DNA of 64,000 nucleotides from Listeria monocytogenes (GCF_900187225.1 NZ_LT906436.1:2729501-2793500); one strand, 5' to 3'; counted from the stretch's first letter, positions 39,768-52,085 are shown. The notes: generated by a model not told the origin, from the sequence alone. Numbers and translations are program-made.

Positions 39768-40652
39768 ATGAAAATTGCAGCTTTTGATATCGGTGGAACG
39801 GCCCTTAAAATGGGGGTCGTTTTGCCGCATGGTGAAATTATTTTAACAAAATCAGCCGAAATCAGCGGTAGCGACGGCGACCAAATTTTAGCAGAAATGA
39901 AATTGTTTCTTGTTGAAAATACTGACGTGACCGGCATTGCAGTCAGCGCACCGGGCTACGTGAATCCGAAAACCGGGCTTATCACAATGGGCGGCGCTAT
40001 TCGTAGATTTGATAACTTTAATTTGAAAGAATGGCTCGAAGCGGAAACCGGACTTCCTGTTGCCATCGAAAATGACGCCAATTGTGCCCTACTCGCTGAA
40101 AAATGGCTTGGTAAAGGGCAAGATTTGGATGATTTTCTTTGTTTAACGATCGGAACTGGGATTGGTGGCGGTATTTTTTCCAATGGTGAATTAGTTCGCG
40201 GCGGTCGTTTCCGGGCTGGCGAGTTTGGTTATATGTTTAGCGAACGTCCTGGTGCTTTCCGTCCTGGCAAATATACGCTAAATGAGACCACAACCATGCT
40301 CGTTCTTCGTAGACAATACGCGGAACTTACTGGGCGCCCTTTGGAAGAGATTACTGGTGAAGAAATTTTTGCTAATTATGATGCGCATGATGCCGTTTCG
40401 GAACGACTTATTACTGAGTTTTATACCGGGATTTGTACGGGGCTTTATAATTTAATTTACCTGTTCGATCCAACGCACATTTTTATCGGTGGTGGAATTA
40501 CAAGCCGCCCTACTTTTATCGCGGAGCTAAAGCATCATATGGAGAGCTTTGGACTGCGTGACACAATTATTGAAACAGCAACACATAAAAACCAAGCTGG
40601 CCTACTCGGCGCAGTGTATCACTTTTTACAGGAGGAAAATAGACATGAATGA
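39768..40652 (+). CDS. ROK-family sugar kinase
   Basis: 294 aa. N-terminal phosphate loop IAAFDIGGTALKMGVV, catalytic region AIENDANCALLAE, and LTIGTGIGGGIF. The usual ROK zinc motif CxCGxxGC, expected after the GGGIF region, is missing; the stretch GRFRAGEFGYMFSERPG has no cysteines. It belongs to the ROK subgroup without zinc, which includes beta-glucoside kinases and kinases linked to PTS operons. It probably phosphorylates the free glucose or glycoside released by BglA. Corresponds to lmo2764 from memory. Confidence 0.9.
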   Translation: MKIAAFDIGGTALKMGVVLPHGEIILTKSAEISGSDGDQILAEMKLFLVENTDVTGIAVSAPGYVNPKTGLITMGGAIRRFDNFNLKEWLEAETGLPVAIENDANCALLAEKWLGKGQDLDDFLCLTIGTGIGGGIFSNGELVRGGRFRAGEFGYMFSERPGAFRPGKYTLNETTTMLVLRRQYAELTGRPLEEITGEEIFANYDAHDAVSERLITEFYTGICTGLYNLIYLFDPTHIFIGGGITSRPTFIAELKHHMESFGLRDTIIETATHKNQAGLLGAVYHFLQEENRHE

Positions 40653-40953
40653 AATGGAAACAGTTATTTTTGGCATGATTAGCCAAGTTGGTTCTGCGAG
40701 AAGCAGTTACTTAGAAGGACTTCGTGCGGCTCGTGAAGGCAATTTCGAGGAAGCAGAAGCAAAACTAAAAGAAGGCGGCGAAACACTCGCAAACGGGCAC
40801 CACGAGCATCATAAGCTAATCCAAAAAGAAGCTTCCGGTGAAAAAGTGGAAATTCAATTACTTTTAATCCATGCGGAAGACTTACTCATCACAACCGAAA
40901 CATTAAGAGAAGTTGTCACTGAGTTCGTGCATGTATATAAGAAAATCAACTAA
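40645..40953 (+). CDS. PTS lactose/cellobiose-family EIIA
   Basis: 102 aa from the ATG at 40645, which follows AGGAGG and overlaps the ROK stop by eight bases; the longer reading frame upstream has no support. Three-helix EIIA with VGSARSSYLEGLRAAREGN and the phosphohistidine region LLLIHAEDLL. Last gene of the operon. Corresponds to lmo2765 from memory. Confidence 0.92.
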   Translation: MNEMETVIFGMISQVGSARSSYLEGLRAAREGNFEEAEAKLKEGGETLANGHHEHHKLIQKEASGEKVEIQLLLIHAEDLLITTETLREVVTEFVHVYKKIN

Positions 40954-40955
40954 TA

Positions 40956-40991
40956 AAAAAGCGTGTAGGCCTCAAAACCTACACGCTTTTT
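40956..40991. terminator. Bidirectional terminator between EIIA and rpiR-type gene
   Basis: AGCGTGTAGG and CCTACACGCT pair around an 8-nt loop, with A-run and T-run on either side. Confidence 0.9.
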
Positions 40992-40992
40992 A

Positions 40993-41727
40993 TTATTCTT
41001 CTTGTTCTTGATTATAATTTTTCTTCGCCATCGCTTCCAGTAAAAACAGCACCGGAATTTGTGTCGTAATATTCGTCTTATCAACCATTTCTTGCGTTAC
41101 ATAATACGGAATATTAACATCAGATAAGCCCGCAAGCGTGTTGTGGCTCGTATTGGTTATACTAATAATCCGACTGCCATATTGTTGCATATTTTGCGCC
41201 TGTTCAAGCACCTGGTCCGTCTCGCCTGACACAGAAAGTATAATCATCACTGCTTTATTTTTAAATTGCTCTCCCGGGTTGGGATAAAATGGATCTTTAA
41301 TATAAAACGTCCGCTTTTTCATATTGGAGAAAAAACGACTGCCGTACTCTGCTAAAATCCCTGAAGTCCCGATTCCGAAAAACACGACTAAATCAGCTTC
41401 ATTGATAATTTCCGCCGCCGCATCTAACACATGATCATAATCACGATTCATTGTCCGTTCAAAGAATTCCTCTAAAACTTCTACTGTATCCGCCGTTTTT
41501 TTCTTCACTTCACGTGTCGCTTCTTGTTTTAGCTTCACTTTAAATTCAGAAAAACCTTCACAGCCTAATTTTCTTGTAAATCGAACAATCGAAGCCGGCG
41601 AAACGTGCGTCACTTCCGAAAGCTCGCGCACTCTCATAAACATAACTTTGTCCCGATTGTCCATTATGTACCGGTATAAATGATGCTCTGTCTCTGTAAA
41701 TTGCCTAATCACTTCATACGAAAACAT
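40993..41727 (-). CDS. RpiR-family transcriptional regulator
   Basis: 244 aa from the ATG at 41727, with GAGGTG nine bases upstream; a GTG at 41739 falls in that site. N-terminal HTH_6 domain (VRELSEVTHVSPASIVRFTRK) and C-terminal SIS phosphosugar-binding domain (FFGIGTSGILAEYGSRF, ILSVSGETDQVL). Convergent with the bglA operon and the likeliest regulator of it, with a phosphorylated sugar as ligand. Corresponds to lmo2766 from memory. Confidence 0.9.
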   Translation of the reverse strand: MFSYEVIRQFTETEHHLYRYIMDNRDKVMFMRVRELSEVTHVSPASIVRFTRKLGCEGFSEFKVKLKQEATREVKKKTADTVEVLEEFFERTMNRDYDHVLDAAAEIINEADLVVFFGIGTSGILAEYGSRFFSNMKKRTFYIKDPFYPNPGEQFKNKAVMIILSVSGETDQVLEQAQNMQQYGSRIISITNTSHNTLAGLSDVNIPYYVTQEMVDKTNITTQIPVLFLLEAMAKKNYNQEQEE

Positions 41728-41754
41728 AAGTTTATTCACCTCATCTGTATCAGT

Positions 41755-41768
41755 ATTTCCCGGGAAAT
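41755..41768. other. Noc-box-like site
   Basis: ATTTCCCGGGAAAT, identical to the site at 15737, intergenic beside a terminator. Confidence 0.75.
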
Positions 41769-41772
41769 AAAA

Positions 41773-41812
41773 ACAGGCGACCGCTTCGCATTATGCAATC
41801 TAGGTCACCTGT
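41773..41812 (-). terminator. Terminator of the DUF1129 gene
   Basis: ACAGGCGACC and GGTCACCTGT pair with one mismatch; the minus strand continues TTTTTATTT. Confidence 0.75.
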
Positions 41813-41826
41813 CCGTGTCCATCTTC

Positions 41827-42489
41827 TTATAAGGATGGAATATTTTTCTTTTTCTTCACATAGAAACGTAGGGCAATAATAATTGCACCACCAACTGTGT
41901 TAACAATCGGACTTAACGCTACATTAATATTTGGAGGAATTGTCACTTGTACAATCGTCATTACAAACATCCATACCGCAATGACTCCGACCGCTACTAG
42001 TAAGTATTTTATTGTTCCACCTTTTTGACCAGCGCGCATGTTAGAAGCGTATTTACGCAAGATAAGCATTGCGAAGCCACCAACAACTGCAGTGATTAAT
42101 AACACGATAATTCCTAAAGTCTGTGCATTTTTTTGGAAATAAGCACTAATTCCTGAAATCAGCATCATCGCTCCAAGTACAAGGAGTCCACCGTCAAGTA
42201 CTAGCCACCATTTATCCGTGTTTTGCTCCACTGTAGCAGCTTTCACATCTAAAGAAACAACATATTCTGTTGGTGTTAAATTAAATAATTTTCTCGCTGT
42301 GATGCCTTTTTTCTGTTCGGCTAAAATCTTTTCACTCATTTCATAAACAATAATTTCTTGTTGTTCTTCGCCGTAATGAGTTTCTCGCAAATGCTTTTCG
42401 ACTTCCATAACATATTGCAAGTTCCGCTTCGTTAAATTAGCTTTCAATTCAGCTAATTGCGGTTTAATCGTTTCTGTTTCTGTCGTCAA
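41827..42489 (-). CDS. DUF1129-family membrane protein
   Basis: 220 aa from TTG 42489, which follows GGGAGG by nine bases; no ATG has comparable support. Cytoplasmic helical N-terminal part (about 1-80, LTKRNLQYVMEVEKHL) then four hydrophobic segments (about 92-210) and a basic tail (YVKKKKN). Matches the DUF1129 pattern, which has no known function. Corresponds to lmo2767 from memory. Confidence 0.82.
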   Translation of the reverse strand: MTTETETIKPQLAELKANLTKRNLQYVMEVEKHLRETHYGEEQQEIIVYEMSEKILAEQKKGITARKLFNLTPTEYVVSLDVKAATVEQNTDKWWLVLDGGLLVLGAMMLISGISAYFQKNAQTLGIIVLLITAVVGGFAMLILRKYASNMRAGQKGGTIKYLLVAVGVIAVWMFVMTIVQVTIPPNINVALSPIVNTVGGAIIIALRFYVKKKKNIPSL

Positions 42490-42559
42490 TGCTAAATCCT
42501 CCCTCGCTCATTCTATCCTCTATTATACCGGACTTGCCTACTATAAAAAAGCTATTTTT

Positions 42560-43690
42560 TTAATTCGTTTTAGACAATTGGAAAAGCCCACGCATTTTGT
42601 TTAAAATGTAGAGTGCCAAAATGAAACTACCAATCGTCGCTCCTATTCCCCAAGCTAAATAGCCAACGAAACCAAGCTCTGTATCTGTCACTGCCAAATT
42701 AGCCGCAGTCATCCCAACAAATAACGAAAATAACACTAAAAACGGCCATTTAACCCAAGAAAATGCAAATAAATAACCACTTCGTTCAATGTGCTGCTTC
42801 TTATATAAGATTAAAATAGCAACGACCATGAGTACACTTAATATTACGCTAAAAATCACAGCCCCAAACGATGCGGACTCAAACGAAAACGGAGAAAACA
42901 CATTCACATAATCCTCAAATCGTAGCAGTTTAGACATCCCTTTATCTCCACCATGCGGCCAAATAAAGTTATACATATTATCTAAAGTAGGATTTAACAC
43001 GTTCGGCAGTAACATCACCCCAAATGCCACAAAAGCCGCGGCAATTGGCGAACCTATCAATAAACCAATTAAAATAGCTACTAAAAATATAAGGATATAA
43101 GTAAATAATCCACCAACTATATCCACCCAAAATTTTGGTGCATCTAGTTGAATATATTCTTTCGGAACATGCGACATGAAGTATGTCAACCCAATTCCCA
43201 TTGAGATAAGATAACTCAGTCCAATGGTCGCTATTCCCATAATCATTTTAACCCCAACTATGTGCGTCCGTTTATATGGTAATGATGCAGTAAAACGATT
43301 TGCTCTTGTGTAGCGCTCGAAAATAACGGCCAAAACCCCTAAAATAAAAACACTCACTTTAATCAACGTAAAAAACATTTCTACTTGAAAATAAAACATA
43401 AATGGCATGTAATCTACAAACTCGTCTTGAACAAAATTTGTATACATTGGAACCGTTAAATACGCCACTGTCAAACTAGCTTTCATTTCCTCATCAGAAG
43501 TTTTAAATTCAGGATTTTCTTTCTGTTGCTTTAAAAACTCACTTGATTCGTAGTACTCTTTTTGACTATTCCATCTATCTGCGTCTGACATTAGTCCCAA
43601 GGTAATTCCTAAGAAAAATAGTATCACAACACCCAAAAGCATCCATCTCATATTACGCCATTCCCGGTACCATAACCCTCGATTAAACAT
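42560..43690 (-). CDS. ABC transporter permease (ABC-2 like)
   Basis: 376 aa. Begins MFNRGLWYREWRNMRW, has a first helix at about 15-33, a long extracellular stretch (about 35-110), then further helices to the end. The layout resembles the YtrC/D-type permeases paired with a separate ATPase, whose gene ends 26 bases upstream. Substrate unknown; cell-envelope stress or antibiotic response is usual for this group. Corresponds to lmo2768 from memory. Confidence 0.85.
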   Translation of the reverse strand: MFNRGLWYREWRNMRWMLLGVVILFFLGITLGLMSDADRWNSQKEYYESSEFLKQQKENPEFKTSDEEMKASLTVAYLTVPMYTNFVQDEFVDYMPFMFYFQVEMFFTLIKVSVFILGVLAVIFERYTRANRFTASLPYKRTHIVGVKMIMGIATIGLSYLISMGIGLTYFMSHVPKEYIQLDAPKFWVDIVGGLFTYILIFLVAILIGLLIGSPIAAAFVAFGVMLLPNVLNPTLDNMYNFIWPHGGDKGMSKLLRFEDYVNVFSPFSFESASFGAVIFSVILSVLMVVAILILYKKQHIERSGYLFAFSWVKWPFLVLFSLFVGMTAANLAVTDTELGFVGYLAWGIGATIGSFILALYILNKMRGLFQLSKTN

Positions 43691-43716
43691 TATTAGCCTT
43701 GTCCCTCCCGTCTGTT

Positions 43717-44604
43717 TTAAATCTCGTAATAATCTATTTTATCATTTGCTAAATGCACCGTGAAAATGTCTTCTATCGAAATAGACATCTCTTCCAGCAA
43801 AACCGGCTCTTCTAAACGTAATTCAGCAAGAAAACTGCTGGCATTTTCAGTCACCAGAAGCGTGTAAATCCGCCCATTACGATACAATAATTGCGCGTTA
43901 TTTTTCACAAAACCAGGTATTTTTTTCGTTTTAAATGCAACTTGTATTTTCACTGCATCGGTCCGCATATCTTCTAAATAATAATCTAGTTCCACGCTCG
44001 CACCCTTTAGAACAATCACTCGATCCGCAATTGCCTCGAGTTCTTCCAAACGATGAGATGCAATCACTACACTTGTTCCTCGTTTTTTCACCGTGTCCTT
44101 TATCGTTGCTAAAATCTGCTTTTTAATAATGATATCTAGCCCGTCCAACGGTTCATCTAGCAGCAAGAATCGAACATTGAGTGAAAAAGCTAAAATAATA
44201 AAAAATAAGGCTTTTCGTCCTTTTGAAAAAGACATTAGCTTAGCCTTCATCGGCAGTTCAAATTGCTGCATTAATTCATTAAAAAAAGCCTCATCAAAAG
44301 TCGTATAAATTTGCCGATATATCTTAACAACTGTCTGTACACTGTATGTATTAAAATGGTTCATATTATCTTCCAAGAAAAACAGCTGTTGCTTCACTTC
44401 CGGGTGTTTAAAAATACTCTCTTCATCTAAGAAAACATCGCCCTCATCAGGCAAATAAATTCCCGTCATCGTTGAAAATAGAGTTGTCTTCCCAACGCCA
44501 TTTCGACCAATTAACGCGGTAATCTCCCCCGCTTTTAAATCAAATGAAACATCCTTCAAAACCAAGTTATCGTCCATCTTTTTAGTTAAGTTCCGAATTT
44601 TCAT
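43717..44604 (-). CDS. ABC transporter ATP-binding protein
   Basis: 295 aa from the ATG at 44604 (GAAAGAGGTG upstream). Walker A GRNGVGKTT, Walker B FLLLDEPLDGLD, H-loop IASHRLEELE. The signature is atypical: MSFSKGRKALFFIILAF in place of LSGGQ, as in YtrB/EcsA-like ATPases. A C-terminal extension (about 225-295) follows. It partners the permease downstream. Usually a GntR regulator is in such operons; none is seen here. Corresponds to lmo2769 from memory. Confidence 0.89.
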   Translation of the reverse strand: MKIRNLTKKMDDNLVLKDVSFDLKAGEITALIGRNGVGKTTLFSTMTGIYLPDEGDVFLDEESIFKHPEVKQQLFFLEDNMNHFNTYSVQTVVKIYRQIYTTFDEAFFNELMQQFELPMKAKLMSFSKGRKALFFIILAFSLNVRFLLLDEPLDGLDIIIKKQILATIKDTVKKRGTSVVIASHRLEELEAIADRVIVLKGASVELDYYLEDMRTDAVKIQVAFKTKKIPGFVKNNAQLLYRNGRIYTLLVTENASSFLAELRLEEPVLLEEMSISIEDIFTVHLANDKIDYYEI

Positions 44605-44773
44605 TATTCCACCTCTTTCACTCATTATATAAGCTCTGGAATATTTTTTCTACATTTTTAAAAATTTTCTACCAATTCGCTATAAAAAGTTACAAACCAA
44701 TCATTATACTAATTTCACATATTGCGGTAAAATATCCCTATATGAACTTATTTAAAACCCCTGAGGTGAAAAC

Positions 44774-47104
44774 ATGATAAAACTTGATATGACCATGCTT
44801 GATTCTTTTAAAGAAGACCCTAATCTCCGGAAGCTTTTATTTTCTGGACATTTTGGTTTAGAAAAAGAAAATATTCGCGTAACTTTTGATGGAAAATTGG
44901 CCCTTACGCCACATCCAGCTATTTTTGGTCCAAAAGAGGATAACCCATATATTAAAACCGATTTTTCGGAAAGTCAGATTGAAATGATTACCCCAGTGAC
45001 GGACTCGATTGACTCTGTATATGAATGGCTTGAAAATCTTCATAATATCGTTTCGTTACGCTCCGAAAACGAACTACTTTGGCCATCTAGCAATCCGCCC
45101 ATTTTACCAGCGGAAGAAGATATTCCAATTGCTGAATATAAAACACCCGATAGTCCGGACAGAAAATACCGCGAACATTTAGCAAAAGGCTACGGTAAAA
45201 AAATCCAATTATTATCTGGCATTCATTATAATTTCTCATTCCCGGAAGCTTTAATTGACGGATTATATGCCAATATTAGCCTCCCAGAAGAATCGAAGCA
45301 AGATTTTAAAAATCGTCTATATTTAAAAGTTGCAAAATACTTTATGAAAAATCGCTGGTTGCTTATTTATTTAACTGGCGCAAGTCCGGTTTACCTTGCT
45401 GATTTCTCGAAAACGAAGCACGAAGAATCCCTTCCAGACGGTAGTAGCGCGCTTCGTGATGGAATTTCTCTTCGAAATAGTAATGCTGGGTATAAAAACA
45501 AAGAAGCTCTTTTCGTTGATTACAATTCATTCGACGCTTATATTTCTAGCATCTCTAACTATATCGAAGCAGGCAAAATCGAGAGTATGCGCGAATTTTA
45601 TAACCCAATTCGTTTGAAAAATGCGCATACCGACCAAACAGTCGAAAGTTTAGCGGAGCACGGCGTGGAATATTTAGAGATTCGCTCTATTGACCTAAAT
45701 CCACTTGAACCAAATGGCATTTCTAAAGACGAGCTTGATTTTATTCACCTATTTTTAATCAAAGGTTTGCTTTCAGAAGATCGTGAGTTGTGCGCAAATA
45801 ATCAACAATTGGCCGATGAAAATGAAAATAATATTGCCCTAAATGGCCTCGCGCAGCCCTCAATAAAAAATTGCGATAATGAAGACATACCACTCGCAGA
45901 TGCTGGGCTTTTAGAACTCGACAAGATGAGCGACTTCATCAAAAGTCTGCGACCAGAAGACACCAAACTCCGAGCAATCATCGAAAAACAAAAAGAACGT
46001 CTGCTACACCCTGAAAAAACGATTGCTGCACAAGTGAAACAACAAGTAACAAAAGAAGGCTACGTGGACTTCCATTTAAACCAAGCCAAAACTTATATGG
46101 AAGAAACCGAAGCTCTAGCCTACAAATTGATTGGCGCAGAAGATATGGAGCTTTCCACCCAAATCATATGGAAAGACGCCATTGCGCGTGGCATCAAAGT
46201 CGACGTATTAGACCGAGCTGAAAACTTCCTTCGCTTCCAAAAAGGCGACCACATTGAATATGTAAAACAAGCGAGCAAAACGTCCAAAGATAATTACGTT
46301 TCCGTTTTAATGATGGAAAACAAAGTCGTTACAAAGCTTGTACTTGCAGAACACGATATCCGAGTGCCCTTTGGCGATAGTTTTAGTGACCAAGCTCTTG
46401 CTCTTGAAGCATTCTCCCTATTTGAGGATAAACAAATCGTCGTTAAACCAAAATCCACCAACTATGGTTGGGGAATTAGTATTTTCAAAAACAAATTTAC
46501 GCTAGAAGATTACCAAGAAGCTTTAAATATCGCATTCAGTTATGATAGCTCTGTCATTATTGAGGAGTTCATTCCTGGCGACGAGTTCCGCTTCTTAGTT
46601 ATTAACGACAAAGTTGAAGCTGTACTAAAACGTGTCCCCGCTAACGTAACCGGCGACGGAATTCATACAGTGCGCGAGCTGGTCGAAGAAAAAAACACAG
46701 ATCCTTTGCGCGGAACAGATCATTTGAAACCACTTGAAAAAATCCGTACTGGTCCAGAAGAAACTCTAATGCTTTCCATGCAAAACCTTTCTTGGGATAG
46801 CATTCCTAAAGCAGAAGAAATCATCTACCTTCGCGAAAACTCCAACGTCAGCACAGGTGGCGATAGCATTGACTATACTGAAGAGATGGACGATTACTTC
46901 AAAGAGATAGCTATTCGCGCTACACAAGTACTTGACGCCAAAATTTGCGGCGTAGACATAATTGTTCCACGTGAAACAATTGATCGCGATAAACATGCTA
47001 TCATTGAGCTAAACTTCAACCCAGCGATGCACATGCACTGCTTCCCTTATCAAGGAGAGCAGAAAAAAATTGGTGATAAGATTTTAGATTTCTTATTTGA
47101 CTAA
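44774..47104 (+). CDS. gshF: Bifunctional glutamate-cysteine ligase / glutathione synthetase
   Basis: 776 aa. The N-terminal half (about 1-450) is a GshA-type glutamate-cysteine ligase (FGLEKENIRVT, LLSGIHYNFSFPE, EYLEIRSIDLNP); the C-terminal part (about 490-776) is an ATP-grasp domain (VVKPKSTNYGWGISIF, IIEEFIPGDEFRFLVI, IIELNFNPAMHMH). One protein makes glutathione from Glu, Cys and Gly. In L. monocytogenes glutathione is the activating cofactor of PrfA, so this gene bears on virulence. An exact parS site lies inside it. ATG after GAGGTG. Corresponds to lmo2770 from memory. Confidence 0.96.
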   Translation: MIKLDMTMLDSFKEDPNLRKLLFSGHFGLEKENIRVTFDGKLALTPHPAIFGPKEDNPYIKTDFSESQIEMITPVTDSIDSVYEWLENLHNIVSLRSENELLWPSSNPPILPAEEDIPIAEYKTPDSPDRKYREHLAKGYGKKIQLLSGIHYNFSFPEALIDGLYANISLPEESKQDFKNRLYLKVAKYFMKNRWLLIYLTGASPVYLADFSKTKHEESLPDGSSALRDGISLRNSNAGYKNKEALFVDYNSFDAYISSISNYIEAGKIESMREFYNPIRLKNAHTDQTVESLAEHGVEYLEIRSIDLNPLEPNGISKDELDFIHLFLIKGLLSEDRELCANNQQLADENENNIALNGLAQPSIKNCDNEDIPLADAGLLELDKMSDFIKSLRPEDTKLRAIIEKQKERLLHPEKTIAAQVKQQVTKEGYVDFHLNQAKTYMEETEALAYKLIGAEDMELSTQIIWKDAIARGIKVDVLDRAENFLRFQKGDHIEYVKQASKTSKDNYVSVLMMENKVVTKLVLAEHDIRVPFGDSFSDQALALEAFSLFEDKQIVVKPKSTNYGWGISIFKNKFTLEDYQEALNIAFSYDSSVIIEEFIPGDEFRFLVINDKVEAVLKRVPANVTGDGIHTVRELVEEKNTDPLRGTDHLKPLEKIRTGPEETLMLSMQNLSWDSIPKAEEIIYLRENSNVSTGGDSIDYTEEMDDYFKEIAIRATQVLDAKICGVDIIVPRETIDRDKHAIIELNFNPAMHMHCFPYQGEQKKIGDKILDFLFD
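46963..46978. other. parS site (exact, inside gshF)
   Basis: TGTTCCACGTGAAACA, exact consensus, encoding part of IVPRETI in the ATP-grasp domain. Confidence 0.88.
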
Positions 47105-47106
47105 AA

Positions 47107-47139
47107 AAACCCAGCTACAGTTTAGTAGCTGGGATTTTT
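47107..47139. terminator. Bidirectional terminator between gshF and GH1 gene
   Basis: CCCAGCTAC and GTAGCTGGG form the stem, with A-run and T-run on the two sides. Confidence 0.88.
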
Positions 47140-47141
47140 GA

Positions 47142-50436
<3,295 letters not shown>

Positions 50437-50463
50437 GCTAATCCTCCTAAATATAATAGAAAA

Positions 50464-50506
50464 ACCTGAATGAAATGCACCTAAAAAAGCATACAATCAT
50501 CCAGGT
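50464..50506 (-). terminator. Conditional terminator before EIIBCA
   Basis: ACCTGAATGA and TCATCCAGGT pair with one mismatch; the minus strand ends in a T-run. Its upstream arm overlaps the RAT by three bases, so antiterminator binding excludes it. Confidence 0.85.
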
Positions 50507-50533
50507 ATTGCCCGCAAATCGCGGTAACAAGCC
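50504..50533 (-). promoter_or_regulatory. RAT site 1 (antiterminator target)
   Basis: Minus strand GGCTTGTTACC...GGGCAATACC, the ribonucleic antiterminator motif bound by BglG/LicT proteins. It begins at the antiterminator stop codon. Confidence 0.88.
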
Positions 50534-51372
50534 TATTGGTTATTTTTTCTTTTTAAAAGCCGTTCAATATGAAGTGCGAGATAAAACTGTTCCGAATGAC
50601 TCATCGTAAATTGATAATTCTTTTCCAAAAACACGCCAATTTTATCAATACAGTCGAAAATAACGCCTCTACTTTTCTTCACCGTTTGATAAAGAAATTC
50701 ATCCATTTCGTCAATTGTCTCGCCAATAATTACGCGTTGACAGAAAAACTTCAGATGGGTCATAAAACGATAATAATTCGTACTTTCTTCATCAAATTCG
50801 ATGTTAAAATGATATTTAATAATAGAGATAATTTCTTGAATTAACTGCATAATGTGTGTGACGTCGTTCATATCACTATCTACTTCCGCATTAACAAAAT
50901 GTAGCGCTATATTAGAAATTTCAGCATCGGGCAGCTCTATTTCAAGCTTACTTTCCACCATTTTAGCAGCCTCTTTGGCCACTGCATATTCTTCCTGATA
51001 AAAGCGTTTCACTTCCCACGAGAGTGGATTTTCGATAACCACATTTTCTTGCAATCGTTGCGTGGCAAAGTACAGATGATCCGAAAGAGAAATATAGATG
51101 ACATCACTAATATCTTTCGCTGTTTTCATTTTGAATAACTTCACAATATCATCAGTTACTTCTAAAAATTGTATTGGAATTTCATTTACAATCATTTTAA
51201 ACTTATCCATTGTATCATCTTTCAACTCAAAAACTTTTTCGATTTTCGATTCATTAATTGGATCACCAACTTTAGAATTAAAGCCAAGCCCCTTTCCCAA
51301 AATCAGCAACTCCTGCGCATCCTCGCTAATCGCACTCACAATATTATTATTTAAAATCCTCTCAATTCTCAA
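50533..51372 (-). CDS. BglG/LicT-family transcriptional antiterminator
   Basis: 279 aa from TTG 51372 (start read as MRIERILNNNIVSAI), the length of LicT; GTG codons at 51381-51384 fall within the ribosome binding site AGGTGGTGA. RNA-binding CAT domain (1-58), then PRD1 (about 65-170) and PRD2 (about 172-279), with the regulatory histidines in SLSDHLYFATQRL, NIALHFVNAE and YLALHIERLL. It binds the two RAT sites to allow transcription of itself and of the PTS-GH1 genes when beta-glucoside is present. Corresponds to lmo2773 from memory. Confidence 0.92.
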   Translation of the reverse strand: MRIERILNNNIVSAISEDAQELLILGKGLGFNSKVGDPINESKIEKVFELKDDTMDKFKMIVNEIPIQFLEVTDDIVKLFKMKTAKDISDVIYISLSDHLYFATQRLQENVVIENPLSWEVKRFYQEEYAVAKEAAKMVESKLEIELPDAEISNIALHFVNAEVDSDMNDVTHIMQLIQEIISIIKYHFNIEFDEESTNYYRFMTHLKFFCQRVIIGETIDEMDEFLYQTVKKSRGVIFDCIDKIGVFLEKNYQFTMSHSEQFYLALHIERLLKRKNNQ

Positions 51373-51407
51373 ACAAATCACCACCTATTTGAAGCAAAAT
51401 AAAAAGA

Positions 51408-51451
51408 GCAATACCACACATATCAGCCAAAAAACTAATATCTGGTATTGC
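51408..51451 (-). terminator. Conditional terminator before antiterminator gene
   Basis: GCAATACC (51408-51415) and GGTATTGC (51444-51451) pair; the minus strand continues TCTTTTTATTTT. The upstream arm overlaps RAT site 2. Confidence 0.88.
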
Positions 51452-51472
51452 CCGCATTACCGGTAACAAGCC
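51444..51472 (-). promoter_or_regulatory. RAT site 2 (antiterminator target)
   Basis: Minus strand GGCTTGTTACCGG...GCGGGCAATACC, almost identical to RAT site 1; gives autoregulation of the antiterminator gene. Confidence 0.88.
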
Positions 51473-51480
51473 TCATGGAT

Positions 51481-51509
51481 ATAGTACCACCATATGAAAT
51501 CGCTGTCAA
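51481..51509 (-). promoter_or_regulatory. Promoter of the beta-glucoside operon with overlapping cre-like site
   Basis: Minus strand: TTGACA (51504-51509), 17-bp spacer, TACTAT (51481-51486). TTGACAGCGATTTCA (51495-51509) matches the cre consensus with one mismatch and overlaps the -35, predicting CcpA repression. Confidence 0.75.
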
Positions 51510-51549
51510 TGGGTTTTGTTAAAACCATTCTAACCTTAACTATTTTCGA

Positions 51550-51738
51550 TTATTTCCCCTTAGGTAACAGTATCTTATTTGTAATTAAATTTAAAATAAA
51601 ATAGATTAAAACAAAGGAGCCCCAATAGATAAACAAGTTTTCATATCCAAGCAATAAAACTCTAAAGAAAATTTTATGAATAAGCACCACTAAGAGTATT
51701 AATAGGCTATTTACTAAAGAAATACTAACAATTTTCAT
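51550..51738 (-). CDS. 62-aa membrane peptide, possible gene remnant
   Basis: Two hydrophobic segments (residues about 4-28, SISLVNSLLILLVVL, and 33-53, YWGSFVLIYFILNLI) and a basic C-terminus. Its ATG overlaps the stop of the 32-codon ORF upstream (ATGA), so if expressed the two are coupled. No family recognised. The short length and the ATPase-like tail next to it raise the possibility of a decayed bacteriocin/ABC locus; EGD-e has, from memory, the lmo2774-2776 bacteriocin genes in this interval. Confidence 0.45.
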   Translation of the reverse strand: MKIVSISLVNSLLILLVVLIHKIFFRVLLLGYENLFIYWGSFVLIYFILNLITNKILLPKGK

Positions 51739-51833
51739 CCTATTTCGCCGCCTTCAATGTAAATGATTCGATCTGCTTTTAATAGAGGTTTTTTTCCTGT
51801 TGTTGTCTCAGAAAAAATCACTTTTTTCTTCAT
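51735..51833 (-). CDS. 32-aa ORF with an ABC-ATPase-like tail
   Basis: ATG at 51833 follows GAGGAGGAG, a very strong site. The product begins MKKKVIFSETTTGKKP and ends LLKADRIIYIEGGEIG. The second half resembles the strand after the H-loop of ABC ATPases (ADRIIxLExGEI), so the ORF may be an in-frame deletion product of an ATPase gene that kept its start and tail. It could also be a genuine small protein. No other family resemblance. Confidence 0.45.
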   Translation of the reverse strand: MKKKVIFSETTTGKKPLLKADRIIYIEGGEIG

Positions 51834-52085
51834 TGTATTCTCCTCCTCTTTCCAATTAATATTTATATTGCATAACCAAATAAATAGGTTAGAATATATC
51901 CTCCCTATGAAACCTCCAAATTTTTACTTTTATAATATTCTAACTATTCCTAATGTAACACAAAAAAGTAACGTATAACCAAAAATGTAATGAACGACTC
52001 AATTCTTATCCTAAACGGCTAAAGTTATAGTGTCTTAGTGCATTTTCTACACATATCGTGTTACAAAAACTTCATTTTCAGAATA

